Source: Rhodobacteraceae bacterium IMCC1335 (GTDB taxonomy: Bacteria; Pseudomonadota; Alphaproteobacteria; Rhodobacterales; Rhodobacteraceae). From it: 64,000 nucleotides of DNA. The position numbers and the translations under genes are program-made. The DNA lies in assembly GCA_039640495.1 (NCBI GenBank), contig CP046864.1, forward strand, positions 682,001 through 746,000, in the 5' to 3' direction. Each line of letters starts with the position of its first letter. Positions within the stretch are counted from its first letter, which is position 1. Positions 18,497-28,945 of the stretch are shown here, piece by piece. The notes under the pieces are model-generated. The model did not search any database, was not told where the DNA came from, and worked only from the letters and a program-made list of their open reading frames with translations.

Positions 18497-20541
18497 GCTA
18501 TAGCGTTTTCCTTGATCCTTTATTGCCACTGCCGGTTTGGATCGGCCTGTTGGTGATCTGCGCGCTGGCGGGTGGGATTGGTTTGCTGCGGGGATTGCGG
18601 GGCTGGGCGTGGCGTATGGCTGCGTTTTTGCTTTTGCTCGGGGCTTTGCTAAACCCGCAATTGCTCCGCGAGGAAAGAATTCTGAAACCCGATATTGTGC
18701 TGCTTTTAAAGGATCAAACGGCTTCGAACCGTTTGGCTGGCCGCATTGCGCGCTTAGAGGCGGCCGAAACGGTTTTAGAGCAGACGCTTCAACGCCAATT
18801 CGGCGTCGAGGTGCGTAAAATTTCTATAGAGGATCGCAAAGAAGAGGGCACTGCGCTGTTTGCGGCGTTGCGCGAAGCCTTGGCGCAAGAACCCGCGGGC
18901 CAAATCGCCGCGGTGATCGCCTTGTCTGATGGGCAAGTGCATGATCGCCCGCTGCCCGGATTTTCCTTCCCAGCGCCTTTTCACATGCTGCTCACGGGCG
19001 AAAAGGATGAGTTTGACCGCAAGTTAGAGATTAAAAATGCCCCGGCTTTTGCTATTTTGGGTGAGCCGGTCACGGTGACGTTGAAAATTGAAGAGAGCGG
19101 GGCTGTAACCCGGGCCGATCCGCGCGCAGATGTTTTCATCTCGGTGGATGGTGCGCCGCCAACGCAGTTTAACCTGCCGGTCGGAACCGAGGTTGATGTG
19201 GAATTATCAGCCCTGCATGGTGGTGAAAATATTTTTGAATTTCGCGTAGAGCCCTTGGCGGGAGAAGTCAGTGAAAGCAACAACGCAGCGATGCTGTCCG
19301 TGAACGGCGTGCGCGAGCGATTGCGGGTTTTGCTTGTCTCGGGCGAGCCGCATCCGGGCACGCGCACATGGCGCAACCTATTGAAATCGGACAGCTCGGT
19401 GGATTTGGTACATTTTACAATTCTGCGCCCGCCGGAAAAACAAGATGGTGTGCCGGTTGATGAATTATCCTTAATCGCCTTTCCAACCCGCCAGCTCTTC
19501 TTAGAAAAAATTGACGATTTTGATTTGATTATTTTTGATCGTTACAAGCGGCGCGGTATCCTGCCACCGGCCTATTTGCAGAATATTGTGCGCTATGTCG
19601 GCGATGGCGGTGCTGTTTTGGTGGCGGCAGGGCCTGAATATGCTTCAGCCAATTCGTTGTTTCGATCTCCCTTGCAGCCGATTCTTCCGGGGGCACCCAC
19701 CGCGCAGGTGATTGAAAACGGGTTTTTGCCGGCTTTAACCGAATTTGGGCAGCGCCACCCGGTGACGGCGCAATTGCCAGAGACTGGCGATTGGGGGCGT
19801 TGGATGCGCCAGATTGAATTGCTGCCGCTTGAAGGCGATGTGATTTTAAAGGGCGTTCAAGGCCTACCACTTTTGACGTTAAACCGGTTTAAAGCCGGGC
19901 GCGTGGCTTTATTGGCCTCTGATCACGCCTGGCTGTGGGATCGCAATTTCGAAGGGGGAGGGCCGCAACAGGAATTGCTGCGCCGCTTGGCGCATTGGCT
20001 GATGAGTGAGCCAGAATTGGAAGAGGAGGCGCTGCTTGCAGAGCAATTGGAGGAGGGTGTTTTGATCACGCGACGCAGTCTAAACGCCGTGGTAGATCCG
20101 GTTGAAGTTGTTGCGCCGTCTGGAATTTCTCAAAAGCTTTTCCTAGAAGAACGCGCGCCGGGTCAGTTTCAAGGCCTTTATAAAAACACCCAAACCGGGC
20201 TTTTTAAGATGTCGGACGGAGCGCTCGCGCGCGCTTTTGCGATTGGCAGCGCCACCCCCAAAGAGTTTGAAAACCCGCTCAGCACTGCCGGCCTGGTGTT
20301 GCCAATCATAAAAGAAAATTCGGGGGGCGTTTTTTGGCTGCAGGAGGGTCTGCCGCGGGTAAGAGCCGTGAATACAGGGCGTACCGCCGCTGGGCGCGGT
20401 TGGCTTGGGATCACGCCCCGGCAGGCTTATGAAAATGTACAATTGAGCCAGTTTTCATTGGTTCCGGGCTGGCTGGCGGCGTTTTTGGTGTCTTTAATTG
20501 GGGTGCTGGCCTGGCTGCGCGAGGGTCGAAAACGCGCATAG
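18493..20541 (+). CDS. Membrane protein of the MoxR/DUF58/DUF4159 operon
   Basis: This 682-residue protein begins with two membrane segments (residues about 12-30 and 38-55), has a large extracytoplasmic region and ends with a C-terminal membrane helix (LAAFLVSLIGVLAWL) and a positive tail. The centre (LRVLLVSGEPHPGTRTWRNLL, then GGAVLVAAGPEY) resembles the glutamine amidotransferase-like domains found in homologues from this operon type. It is the last gene of the run and overlaps the DUF4159 gene by four bases. No enzymatic activity can be assigned. It probably forms a membrane complex with the upstream BatA/DUF4159 protein. Confidence 0.82.
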   Translation: MSYSVFLDPLLPLPVWIGLLVICALAGGIGLLRGLRGWAWRMAAFLLLLGALLNPQLLREERILKPDIVLLLKDQTASNRLAGRIARLEAAETVLEQTLQRQFGVEVRKISIEDRKEEGTALFAALREALAQEPAGQIAAVIALSDGQVHDRPLPGFSFPAPFHMLLTGEKDEFDRKLEIKNAPAFAILGEPVTVTLKIEESGAVTRADPRADVFISVDGAPPTQFNLPVGTEVDVELSALHGGENIFEFRVEPLAGEVSESNNAAMLSVNGVRERLRVLLVSGEPHPGTRTWRNLLKSDSSVDLVHFTILRPPEKQDGVPVDELSLIAFPTRQLFLEKIDDFDLIIFDRYKRRGILPPAYLQNIVRYVGDGGAVLVAAGPEYASANSLFRSPLQPILPGAPTAQVIENGFLPALTEFGQRHPVTAQLPETGDWGRWMRQIELLPLEGDVILKGVQGLPLLTLNRFKAGRVALLASDHAWLWDRNFEGGGPQQELLRRLAHWLMSEPELEEEALLAEQLEEGVLITRRSLNAVVDPVEVVAPSGISQKLFLEERAPGQFQGLYKNTQTGLFKMSDGALARAFAIGSATPKEFENPLSTAGLVLPIIKENSGGVFWLQEGLPRVRAVNTGRTAAGRGWLGITPRQAYENVQLSQFSLVPGWLAAFLVSLIGVLAWLREGRKRA

Positions 20542-20756
20542 TCTTTTTTGTTGTGCCGATGCGTTCCTGATTGATCTGTCGCATGCCGCAGCCGGCACCG
20601 GATCTCAATGTTAATCTGGTGCTGGTATCTTTACGCCACCCCGTAAACCTTCAGCGGAAGCTCCGCCGGGGAAGAGCGGATGATGCTTTCTTTTTAAGCA
20701 AACATATTGTAAATAGCCAAAATTGGTTATAAAAGCTTACCAATAAGGAGAGTTTT

Positions 20757-22205
20757 ATGCAGATGCCCCGGCCAAATCCCGATGTTTTGACGCGCAAAGC
20801 TGAATTGGTGCGCCGGTTGCATGCTCTATTGCCAAGCGATTCTGTGATCTCGGATCCTGTGGAAACCAAAGCCTATGAATGCGATGGGTTATCGGCCTAT
20901 CGGTGCCCCCCTATGGCTGCGGTCTTGCCCCGCAGCACGCAAGAAGTCGCTGCCGTTTTAAAGCTATGTCACGAGATGAATGTGCCCGTTGTGCCGCGCG
21001 GGGCGGGAACGTCATTGGCCGGCGGGGCCTTGCCAACCGCAGATAGTCTTATTTTGGGCGTGGCGCGGATGAATGACGTGCTTGAAACCGATTATGAGAA
21101 CCGCGTTATCAAGGTTCAAACGGGGCGCACCAATCTCAGCGTGACCGGCGCGGTTGAGGCGCAAGGGTTCTTTTATGCCCCGGACCCTTCCAGCCAGTTG
21201 GCCTGCGCGATTGCCGGTAATATTGCGATGAATTCTGGCGGCGCGCATTGTCTCAAATATGGCGTGACATCGAATAACTTGCTGGGGGTGAAAATGGTCA
21301 CCATGCAAGGCGATATTATTGAAATTGGTGGTGCCCATCTTGATGCGGCCGGTTTGGATCTTTTGGGGGTGATTTGTGGCTCGGAAGGGCAATTGGGCGT
21401 GGTGACGGAAGCAACGCTGCGGATTTTACACAAGCCAGAAGGCGCGCTGCCGGTTTTGATGGGCTTTGACAGCAATGAAGTGGCTGGGGCCTGCGTGTCG
21501 GATATTATTCAGGCGGGGGTTTTGCCCGTGGCAATCGAATTTATGGATCGCCCCTGCATCGAAGCGACCGATGCGTTTTCCGGCGCCGGCTATCCTGATT
21601 GCGAAGCGCTTTTGATCGTTGAGGTCGAAGGCAGCGGTTTGGAAATTGAAGAGCAATTGGAAAAAATCACGGCGATTGCCAGCCGCCATAATCCGGTAGA
21701 ATTGCGGCAGGCGCGGGATCAGGATGAGGCCGCACGCATCTGGTTGGGGCGTAAATCTGCCTTTGGCGCCATGGGGCAGATAAATGATTATATGTGCCTG
21801 GATGGCACAATTCCGGTGAGCGAATTGCCTTATGTTTTGCGCCGCATAAGCGAGTTAAGTCAACAATTTGGCCTGGCCGTTGGCAATGTTTTCCATGCGG
21901 GTGATGGCAATATGCACCCGCTGATCTTGTATGATGCCAATAAGCCGGGGGATCTGGAAACCTGCGAAGCCTTTGGCGCTGAGATATTAAAACTATGCGT
22001 CGAAGTTGGTGGCTGTTTGACCGGAGAACACGGGGTTGGTGTTGAAAAACGTGATTTGATGAATGTGCAATTTGATCCAATTGATCTAGAGGCACAAATG
22101 TGGCTCAAGGATGTTTTTGATCCTAAATGGTTGCTCAATGCAGCCAAAGTTTTTCCGCTTGAAAGCGCGCAGGCGCATCGCGCAGCGCAGCTTGCTGCTG
22201 AATAA
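20757..22205 (+). CDS. glcD: Glycolate oxidase subunit GlcD (FAD-linked)
   Basis: This is the FAD-containing catalytic subunit of glycolate dehydrogenase, which oxidises glycolate (a major phytoplankton exudate) to glyoxylate at the membrane. It has the PCMH-type FAD domain with VVPRGAGTSLAGGALP at about residues 80-95 and SGGAHCLKYGVTSNN, and the C-terminal FAD-oxidase domain ending in GNVFHAGDGNMHPL and GCLTGEHGVGVEKR. The 482-residue length is normal. An AAGGAGAG ribosome-binding site precedes the ATG. It is the first gene of the glcDEF operon, with glcE starting 15 bases after its stop. Confidence 0.96.
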   Translation: MQMPRPNPDVLTRKAELVRRLHALLPSDSVISDPVETKAYECDGLSAYRCPPMAAVLPRSTQEVAAVLKLCHEMNVPVVPRGAGTSLAGGALPTADSLILGVARMNDVLETDYENRVIKVQTGRTNLSVTGAVEAQGFFYAPDPSSQLACAIAGNIAMNSGGAHCLKYGVTSNNLLGVKMVTMQGDIIEIGGAHLDAAGLDLLGVICGSEGQLGVVTEATLRILHKPEGALPVLMGFDSNEVAGACVSDIIQAGVLPVAIEFMDRPCIEATDAFSGAGYPDCEALLIVEVEGSGLEIEEQLEKITAIASRHNPVELRQARDQDEAARIWLGRKSAFGAMGQINDYMCLDGTIPVSELPYVLRRISELSQQFGLAVGNVFHAGDGNMHPLILYDANKPGDLETCEAFGAEILKLCVEVGGCLTGEHGVGVEKRDLMNVQFDPIDLEAQMWLKDVFDPKWLLNAAKVFPLESAQAHRAAQLAAE

Positions 22206-22220
22206 TCCAACGTTGGAAGC

Positions 22221-23330
22221 ATGATTATGACGCCGCAAACCACAGCTGATCTTTCAGATATTTTGCGCGCTGCAGAGGCTCCTTTGCGGATCGTTGGCGG
22301 CGATAGCCGCGGCATTGCGCCCAACGCGGGGGCGACTCTTCAGACCACGGGTTTGGCGGGAATCAAAGCCTATCAGCCGGGCGCATTGACTATGGTCGCA
22401 GGGGCGGGCACCTCGCTGCAAGAGGTTGAAGATACGCTTGCTGCGCAGGGTCAACGATTGGCGTTTGAGCCGATGCGCTATCACAAAATACTGGGCAGCC
22501 AAAAGAGCTCTACCATCGGGGGGGTGTTCGCGGCCAATATCAGTGGGTCGCGGCGTATTCAGACGGGCGCGGCGCGGGATTTTTTGCTGGGCATCGAATG
22601 CGTAGACGGCCAGGGTCAGGTTATTCGCAATGGCGGTCGGGTGATGAAGAATGTCACCGGATATGATTTGGTGAAATTACTCTCTGGCAGCTGTGGCACT
22701 TTGGGCGTGCTGAGCGAGGTGGCCTTTAAAGTGCTGCCCGCCTCAGAAACCGAAACCACCTTTGTTTTGGAAGGGCTTGATAGTCAGCAGGCGGTCAAAG
22801 CGATGACTGGCGCTTTGGCCACCCCCTATGATGTGTCTGGCGCCGCGTATGACATGATGGCTCAGAAAACATATATCCGCATTGAAGGTTTTTTGAAGTC
22901 GGTTGGGTATCGGGCTGAAAAACTTTTTGAAATGTTGGGTCGTTTTGGCGCCCAGATATCGCGCCTGCCAAAAGACGCCTCTGCTGATTTATGGCATTCT
23001 ATACGCAATCTTGAGGCCTTGGCCGATCTTCCAGGCGATATTTGGCGCATTTCTGTCAAACCTAGTGATGCGCCTGCGGTGTGTCAGGCAGCAGGCCTGC
23101 AGAAGGGCTTTTTGGATTGGTCAGGTGGGTTGATCTGGGGGGTTTTGGAGGCCGGTGCCAATCCGCGCCCAGCTTTGCAGGGGTTTGGGGGCCATGCGAC
23201 CTGCATCCGTGGCCAAAAGGGTGCGCTTCCCCGGTTTCAGCCAGAGGCTCCCCAGCTTGCCATGCTGAGCAAAAAAATTCGCCAGAAATTTGATCCGCGC
23301 GGGATTTTAAACACTGGCTTGATGGACTGA
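22221..23330 (+). CDS. glcE: Glycolate oxidase subunit GlcE
   Basis: This is the second FAD-binding subunit of glycolate dehydrogenase, 369 residues. It has a shortened FAD_binding_4 domain: GAGTSLQEVEDTLAAQGQRLAFEP and STIGGVFAANISGSRRIQTGAARDFLLGIE, followed by GGRVMKNVTGYDLVKLLSGSCGTLG, a stretch typical of GlcE. ATG 22221 and ATG 22227 are both possible starts. It lies between glcD and glcF with very short gaps (15 and 3 bases), so the three subunits are made from one message. Confidence 0.95.
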   Translation: MIMTPQTTADLSDILRAAEAPLRIVGGDSRGIAPNAGATLQTTGLAGIKAYQPGALTMVAGAGTSLQEVEDTLAAQGQRLAFEPMRYHKILGSQKSSTIGGVFAANISGSRRIQTGAARDFLLGIECVDGQGQVIRNGGRVMKNVTGYDLVKLLSGSCGTLGVLSEVAFKVLPASETETTFVLEGLDSQQAVKAMTGALATPYDVSGAAYDMMAQKTYIRIEGFLKSVGYRAEKLFEMLGRFGAQISRLPKDASADLWHSIRNLEALADLPGDIWRISVKPSDAPAVCQAAGLQKGFLDWSGGLIWGVLEAGANPRPALQGFGGHATCIRGQKGALPRFQPEAPQLAMLSKKIRQKFDPRGILNTGLMD

Positions 23331-23333
23331 GAT

Positions 23334-24659
23334 ATGCAAACTTTTTTCAACGAAGACCAGTTGCTGGAAACCGATTTTAAACGCTCAAATGAGGTTTTAC
23401 GCGCCTGTGTTCATTGCGGTTTTTGTACTGCGACATGCCCGACCTATCAAGTATTGGGCGATGAATTAGACAGTCCGCGCGGGCGCATTTATCTGATCAA
23501 GGACATGCTTGAAAACAACCGTGTGCCAGATCAAAAAACCGTAATACATATCGACCGCTGCCTGTCCTGTCTGGCTTGTATGAGCACATGCCCCTCGGGG
23601 GTGCATTATATGCATCTGATCGATCATGCGCGCGCTTATATCGAAGACAAGTATAAACGTCCGCTTTTTGAGCGCCTGTTACGCTGGGCTCTGGTAAAAA
23701 TTTTACCCTATCCGACGCGGTTTAGACTTGCTCTTTTGGGGGCGAAAATAGCGCGGCCTATTGCTCGGTTTTTGCCCGATCCACGGCTGCGCGCGATGAT
23801 TGCGATGGCGCCAAAACAGGTCCCTCCTGTCAGCCGCAATGATGATCCGCAAAGCTTTGCGCCAAGCATCGCGCGCAAGAAACGCGTTGTCTTGATGACT
23901 GGTTGCGCACAACGCGCGCTGAATACGGATATAAACGATGCGACCATTCGTCTGCTGCAGCGGTTGGGCTGCGAAATTGTTATTCCGCAGGGGCAGGGGT
24001 GTTGCGGTGCCTTAACGCATCATCTTGGCAAAACCACCGAAAGCCATGCGGCAGCCGCGCAAAATATTCGGGCCTGGCAAGGCGAAATAGACCAGGGCGG
24101 TTTGGACGCTGTGGTGATCAATACAAGCGGCTGTGGCACCACGGTAAAAGATTATGGCCACATGTTCCGCGACAGTGATTTGGCGGAACAAGCCGCGCAG
24201 ATTTCAAAGCTTGCGATGGATGTATCCGAGCTTTTGATGCAGCTTGAAATGCCCGAGCTAGAGCAGAAAAATATCAAGGTGGCCTATCATGCGGCCTGTT
24301 CGCTTCAACATGGTCAGCAAATCAAAACATTCCCCAAAACGCTTTTGCAAAAGGCTGGTTTTACGGTTTTGGAACCTGCAGATCCGCATTTATGCTGTGG
24401 ATCGGCGGGCACCTATAATTTGATGCAACCAGAGATATCCAGCCAATTGAAAACGCGCAAAGTGGCAAATCTTGAAGCCTTGCAACCCGATATCATCGCT
24501 GCGGGTAATATTGGCTGCATGATGCAAATTGGATCTGGAACCGCCGTGCCTGTTGTGCATAGCGTTGAGCTTTTGGATTGGGCGACCGGGGGGCCGCAAC
24601 CGGCGGCGTTGCAGGAAGGCTATGCCTCGCATGGTGATGGAATTCCACGTCTGCGCTGA
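23334..24659 (+). CDS. glcF: Glycolate oxidase iron-sulfur subunit GlcF
   Basis: This is the electron-transfer subunit of glycolate dehydrogenase. Two 4Fe-4S ferredoxin motifs occur near the N-terminus (CVHCGFCTATCPTY and CLSCLACMSTCPSG), followed by two cysteine-rich CCG domains (GCCGALTHHLGKT region and HLCCGSAGTYN) that bind further cofactors. The 441-residue length is normal. It would pass electrons from the GlcDE flavins to the quinone pool. It is the last glc gene; no malate synthase or glycolate permease gene follows, so glyoxylate use is encoded elsewhere. Confidence 0.96.
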   Translation: MQTFFNEDQLLETDFKRSNEVLRACVHCGFCTATCPTYQVLGDELDSPRGRIYLIKDMLENNRVPDQKTVIHIDRCLSCLACMSTCPSGVHYMHLIDHARAYIEDKYKRPLFERLLRWALVKILPYPTRFRLALLGAKIARPIARFLPDPRLRAMIAMAPKQVPPVSRNDDPQSFAPSIARKKRVVLMTGCAQRALNTDINDATIRLLQRLGCEIVIPQGQGCCGALTHHLGKTTESHAAAAQNIRAWQGEIDQGGLDAVVINTSGCGTTVKDYGHMFRDSDLAEQAAQISKLAMDVSELLMQLEMPELEQKNIKVAYHAACSLQHGQQIKTFPKTLLQKAGFTVLEPADPHLCCGSAGTYNLMQPEISSQLKTRKVANLEALQPDIIAAGNIGCMMQIGSGTAVPVVHSVELLDWATGGPQPAALQEGYASHGDGIPRLR

Positions 24660-24706
24660 GCAGTTTGCCCTTTCGGAGCCTCCGATCATCGTTTAGCCAT
24701 GGGTGC

Positions 24707-25465
24707 ATGCGCTCTTGGTTTTTAACAACATATTATTGGATGCTGGCGTGGTGCCTTATCTGCTATATTGGGCTGGCACTGCCCAGCCACGCCGAAGAAA
24801 GCCATCTGCTCTCGCAAAAAGAAATCGCGACCCTTCTGCCCTCGGTTGGGCGATTGTCAATTGATCAGGGTGACGGGTTTTGTACGGCGTCTTTGGTGTC
24901 AGATAAAATCATTGTAACGGCCGCGCATTGTCTTTTTGACAGCGCCACAGGGCAGCCATTTTCTGCAGAAAAACTGCACTTTCAGGCTGGGTGGAGCGCA
25001 GGAAAAGCCTATTTCACAACAGCGATCAAGCGCGCTGTTACGCATCCGGATTATCAGTTTGAAGATATGTTTTTTGAGACTCGCCGGATCCGTAACGATA
25101 TTGCGCTGCTTGAATTGAAAGAGGCAGTACCTGTCGGGGAAGCCATGCCGTTCAAGGTGGATGATTTCCCCGCTTTGGGTGCTGCTTTGGCATTGGTCTC
25201 TTACCAACGCGGTGAATCTGACGGGCCGCATATACAACAAAATTGCCGCGCAGCGGGTGATCAAATTGGCATGCTTGTATTGGCCTGCGAGGTTACATTC
25301 GGATCTTCTGGGGCCCCGGTTTTTTACAAATATCCCGATGGGCGTTTTACCATGGTCTCGCTGATTTCTGCCAAAGCACAATTGAATGGTCGGGATGTTG
25401 CGCTGGGCCCGGCGCTGCAGCCAGCTTTGGCGCGCATGTATGCGCGGCTTTACGCCCGTCCATAA
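24707..25465 (+). CDS. Secreted trypsin-like serine protease (S1 family)
   Basis: This is a small exported chymotrypsin-fold protease. From ATG 24707 it starts with a signal peptide (MRSWFLTTYYWMLAWCLIC..., likely cut after PSHA). The catalytic triad is visible as His in VTAAHC, Asp in RNDIALLEL and Ser in FGSSGAP. A TTG at 24665 would add an unlikely leader. It lacks PDZ domains, so it is not a DegP-type quality-control protease; glutamyl-endopeptidase-like proteins of this kind occur in many Rhodobacterales. The substrate is unknown. It starts 47 bases after glcF but is unrelated to it in function. Confidence 0.86.
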   Translation: MRSWFLTTYYWMLAWCLICYIGLALPSHAEESHLLSQKEIATLLPSVGRLSIDQGDGFCTASLVSDKIIVTAAHCLFDSATGQPFSAEKLHFQAGWSAGKAYFTTAIKRAVTHPDYQFEDMFFETRRIRNDIALLELKEAVPVGEAMPFKVDDFPALGAALALVSYQRGESDGPHIQQNCRAAGDQIGMLVLACEVTFGSSGAPVFYKYPDGRFTMVSLISAKAQLNGRDVALGPALQPALARMYARLYARP

Positions 25466-25616
25466 CTTTCCGGATTATTTTTTGGCTTCTGGGGGGCTTG
25501 AAACTGTAAAAGTACATTCCCACTTATCCATCACAGGCGCCGCAAAGGGCCTGCTTTTAACCGCTCTGGTCTACAAAAGACAGGGCCCCACGTTGTTGCT
25601 TCAGAAAGGACAACCT

Positions 25617-26075
25617 ATGAGAGATTTTGACTTTACACCGCTTTATCGTGCCAGCGTTGGCTTTGATCACATGGCCGCACTTATGGATCGGCTGGCCTCA
25701 AATCAGACCACGCAATCAAGCTATCCGCCTTATAATATCGAGAAAACCGATGCAGAAACCTATCGGATCTCCTTGGCTGTGGCCGGCTTTTCGGATCAGG
25801 ATTTAAACGTTGATGTTAAAGAAAACACACTGAGCATTACTGCACAGAAGCCGCAGACCGAGGCGGAAGGGCGTTATTTGCATCGCGGTATTGCCACGCG
25901 ATCTTTCGAACGCCATTTCCATTTGGCGGATCATATCCGCGTGAATGGTGCCAGCCATACCGACGGTATGTTGCATATTGAATTGAAGCACGAAATTCCA
26001 GAAGCTTTGAAGCCGCGCAGGATCGAAATTTCCTCGGGTGACGGGGCAAATGCGCCGCGCCCCGCTTTGAATTGA
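25617..26075 (+). CDS. Hsp20 family small heat-shock protein (IbpA-like)
   Basis: This 152-residue ATP-independent chaperone holds unfolding proteins in a refoldable state. It has an N-terminal MRDFDFTPLYRASVGFDHMAALMDRL of the IbpA class, and an alpha-crystallin domain with YNIEKTDAETYRISLAVAGFSDQDLNV and the terminal DGMLHIELKHEIPEALKPRRIEI, which includes the C-terminal IxI-like part of the family. ATG 25617 is used, with GAAAGGA eight bases upstream; the frame extends back without homology. A rho-independent terminator follows at 26130. Heat-shock control is expected but no sigma-32 or ROSE element was confirmed. Confidence 0.93.
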   Translation: MRDFDFTPLYRASVGFDHMAALMDRLASNQTTQSSYPPYNIEKTDAETYRISLAVAGFSDQDLNVDVKENTLSITAQKPQTEAEGRYLHRGIATRSFERHFHLADHIRVNGASHTDGMLHIELKHEIPEALKPRRIEISSGDGANAPRPALN

Positions 26076-26129
26076 TATGTGCTCAAGGTGAAAAATGAAC
26101 CATGCCATGGCGCGGTCTAAATGTTTTGA

Positions 26130-26155
26130 AAAGGGCCTTTTAGGGGCCCTTTGTC
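26130..26155 (+). terminator. Rho-independent terminator after the Hsp20 gene
   Basis: A perfect stem AAAGGGCC/GGCCCTTT (26130-26137 with 26145-26152) around a 7-base loop follows the hsp20 stop by 55 bases. The T-run is short (TTTG), but the stem is strong. Confidence 0.7.
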
Positions 26156-26372
26156 GTTCAGCGGGGGATGATCAGCGCGCTGCAAAACCGCGCGTATTAT
26201 AGATAAAGCAACGCTTCATATTGCGGCGCGGGCGCGTAAAAACAACGAAGACATTATGTTCAAACCCAAAGCCGGTCGGGTTATGGGATATGGATTGCGG
26301 CAGGCTATGCTCTAGACACCAATTGCGAATAGCGGTTCTTGCCCTAGGATCATGCTGGCATTTTACGAAATG

Positions 26373-26771
26373 CTATTCGTCTTCCAGATCTTGGCGTACG
26401 GCGTTTTGCGACATTAAACGGCGGGTTTCATCCATCCGATCAAAGGTTTCATCCAATCGGAACCGTAGATCCGGCGTGTATTTCAGCGATAGGTTTTTTG
26501 AAATTGCACGGCGTATCTCATGTTTATTTTTGGCCAAAAGGGCGATCATTTCCGGCCCTCCATTGCCGCCCAATGGGCAGGCATAAACGGTGGCAATTTT
26601 CAAATCAGGTGAGGTGCTGACCTCGCCGACAGTCACTGACATCCTGTTGAGGTCTGGGTCGTGAATATCGCCGCGTATCAGGATGTCTGACAAAGTGCGG
26701 CGGATCAATTCGCCGACGCGCAATTGCCGTTGAGACGGGCCAAGCCCATCATGAAATTTATTCTTTCCCAT
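26373..26771 (-). CDS. rbfA: 30S ribosome-binding factor A
   Basis: RbfA binds the immature 30S subunit and is needed for 16S rRNA 5'-end processing and cold growth. The 132-residue protein shows the family pattern: [17 protein letters not shown] near the N-terminus, [19 protein letters not shown] in the middle and the KH-like core ending [14 protein letters not shown]. It is divergent from dapB with 86 bases between them. The rbfA partner genes of other alphaproteobacteria (truB, infB) are not here. Confidence 0.95.
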   Translation of the reverse strand: MGKNKFHDGLGPSQRQLRVGELIRRTLSDILIRGDIHDPDLNRMSVTVGEVSTSPDLKIATVYACPLGGNGGPEMIALLAKNKHEIRRAISKNLSLKYTPDLRFRLDETFDRMDETRRLMSQNAVRQDLEDE

Positions 26772-26857
26772 AGATTTGCTCTACGCGCTTCCTTGGGCTT
26801 TGCCAAGCCAGCTTTGGCAGGTTATGAGGAAGAAAGTCAGAAAAACAGGAGCGTATT

Positions 26858-27666
<809 letters not shown>

Positions 27667-27750
27667 TCTCATGCAACACGCAAATGTGATTTGCTTCATC
27701 GGATCAATGAAATACGTCACCATCATAACAAACGTTTCAGGGTAAACAGC

Positions 27751-28116
27751 ATGCGTGGTTTATTTTTTGGAATATTTACCAGCGTCGGTATGGTGCTCTT
27801 TTTGCCGGTCAGCGCCTGGGCCGAATTTGTTGTATTGTCCAAGCGTGATCATTTTTTATCTGTCATTGAAGGAAAAGACTTAAAGCGCCCGCTGATCAGT
27901 TTGCAGGTGAGGCCAGATGGAACAATAACGGGCAAAGCGGCGGCTATGAAAGTGACGGGCACTTGGGTTTGGGAAGATCGGTATTTTTGCCGCGTGTTAT
28001 ACTGGGGTGGAAAAACATTCGAGCATAATTGCCAAGCAGTCGCATTGAATGGCGATAAGATACGATTCACCACGGAAAAAGGCGCAGGCGAGTTTGCCGA
28101 TTTCACCCTAAAGTAG
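27751..28116 (+). CDS. Small secreted protein found beside dapB in roseobacters
   Basis: The 121-residue protein starts at ATG 27751 with a clear signal peptide (MRGLFFGIFTSVGMVLFLPVSAWA, cut after AWA). The mature part has conserved-looking aromatic and cysteine features (WVWEDRYFCRVLYWGG, HNCQAV), suggesting one disulfide in a compact periplasmic domain. From memory, homologues in Rhodobacterales are sometimes mislabelled dihydrodipicolinate reductase because of the neighbouring gene; it has no reductase motif. Its function is unknown. Confidence 0.75.
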   Translation: MRGLFFGIFTSVGMVLFLPVSAWAEFVVLSKRDHFLSVIEGKDLKRPLISLQVRPDGTITGKAAAMKVTGTWVWEDRYFCRVLYWGGKTFEHNCQAVALNGDKIRFTTEKGAGEFADFTLK

Positions 28117-28513
28117 AAATATTTATTTATTTATTATTTATAGTTGTAATTTCGGCGGTGATCGGTATAGTATTGTTCAACTTTCTATGGAGAGCGCACC
28201 ATGATCAAACGATGTTCGAGAGAGTTCGCCAGCCTGGATGCTTTTTACCCTGCTTGTTGGTGATAACGTTCCGCTTAATTTGCCTTTAAGAGGCCAGAGC
28301 CCCTTTTAAATTATGAGTTGTTATGTTTGAGCATTTTCGCCTGTTACAGGGTAAGAATGCGCTTCGTATGTTCAGGCCGGCTGATCCAAGTGATCTGGCG
28401 CGCCAAAAGCATGAACCAGTGCCAAAGCCATCCCTCAACCCGGAAAGGCTGTCGAAGCGCATGACGCGGCACATCCAAAACTGGAGTCGCGCGGTTTTTC
28501 GCCGTAAACGCCC
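28117..28513. other. 400-bp region with no convincing gene
   Basis: Nothing can be assigned firmly. A 20-codon frame at 28201-28263 has a good GGAGAG ribosome-binding site (28189-28194), and a 64-codon plus-strand frame at 28323-28517 is rich in Arg and Pro but has no good ribosome-binding site and overlaps the end of the NUDIX gene. Either could be a small peptide; neither shows a known motif. Confidence 0.35.
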
Positions 28514-28945
28514 CTAAAGCTGCAGCCGCCTGAGTAACTGTGGTCGCGCATAATTTAACACGCGCGCATATAAAGCGCCGCAATCTTGCGGCGGTGGCGC
28601 CAGCAGGGCAAGCCAATAAAATTGCAGCTCGATGCCCCCATCATCTGGGGCGAAATGGATCCATTGATTTCGTTTGCAAAGCAGATCGAGGCTATAAAAA
28701 TACCAAATTTGTCCGCAAACCATTCGGGTGTTTTTTCCAATGAAAAATAATGGCTGTTTTGTATCGATACCACTTTCTTCAAAGAGTTCGCGCCGCGCTG
28801 CATCTTCTGGACTTTCTGACGGTTCAACGGTGCCTTTGACCAGCTGGATACCGGCAAGCGGATGCCGGAGCATTAAGATTTCTGGCGTCGCATTTGAGCA
28901 TCGTGAAACAATAGGGCAAACCTTTTGCACGATAGGTTTGCTCAT
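28514..28945 (-). CDS. NUDIX hydrolase
   Basis: This 143-residue enzyme cleaves nucleoside diphosphates linked to another moiety. The NUDIX box is complete: G-x5-E-x7-REL-x-EE-x-GI, read as [23 protein letters not shown] split at residues about 38-60. Its substrate cannot be told. It overlaps rnhA by four bases (ATGA at 28942-28945) as the last gene of the minus-strand run DUF3429 - methyltransferase - rnhA - NUDIX. Confidence 0.9.
   Translation of the reverse strand: MSKPIVQKVCPIVSRCSNATPEILMLRHPLAGIQLVKGTVEPSESPEDAARRELFEESGIDTKQPLFFIGKNTRMVCGQIWYFYSLDLLCKRNQWIHFAPDDGGIELQFYWLALLAPPPQDCGALYARVLNYARPQLLRRLQL

Noticed and set aside
28323-28517. 64-codon Arg/Pro-rich frame as a gene
   Set aside because: It overlaps the 3' end of the NUDIX gene on the other strand and has no recognisable ribosome-binding site or domain.
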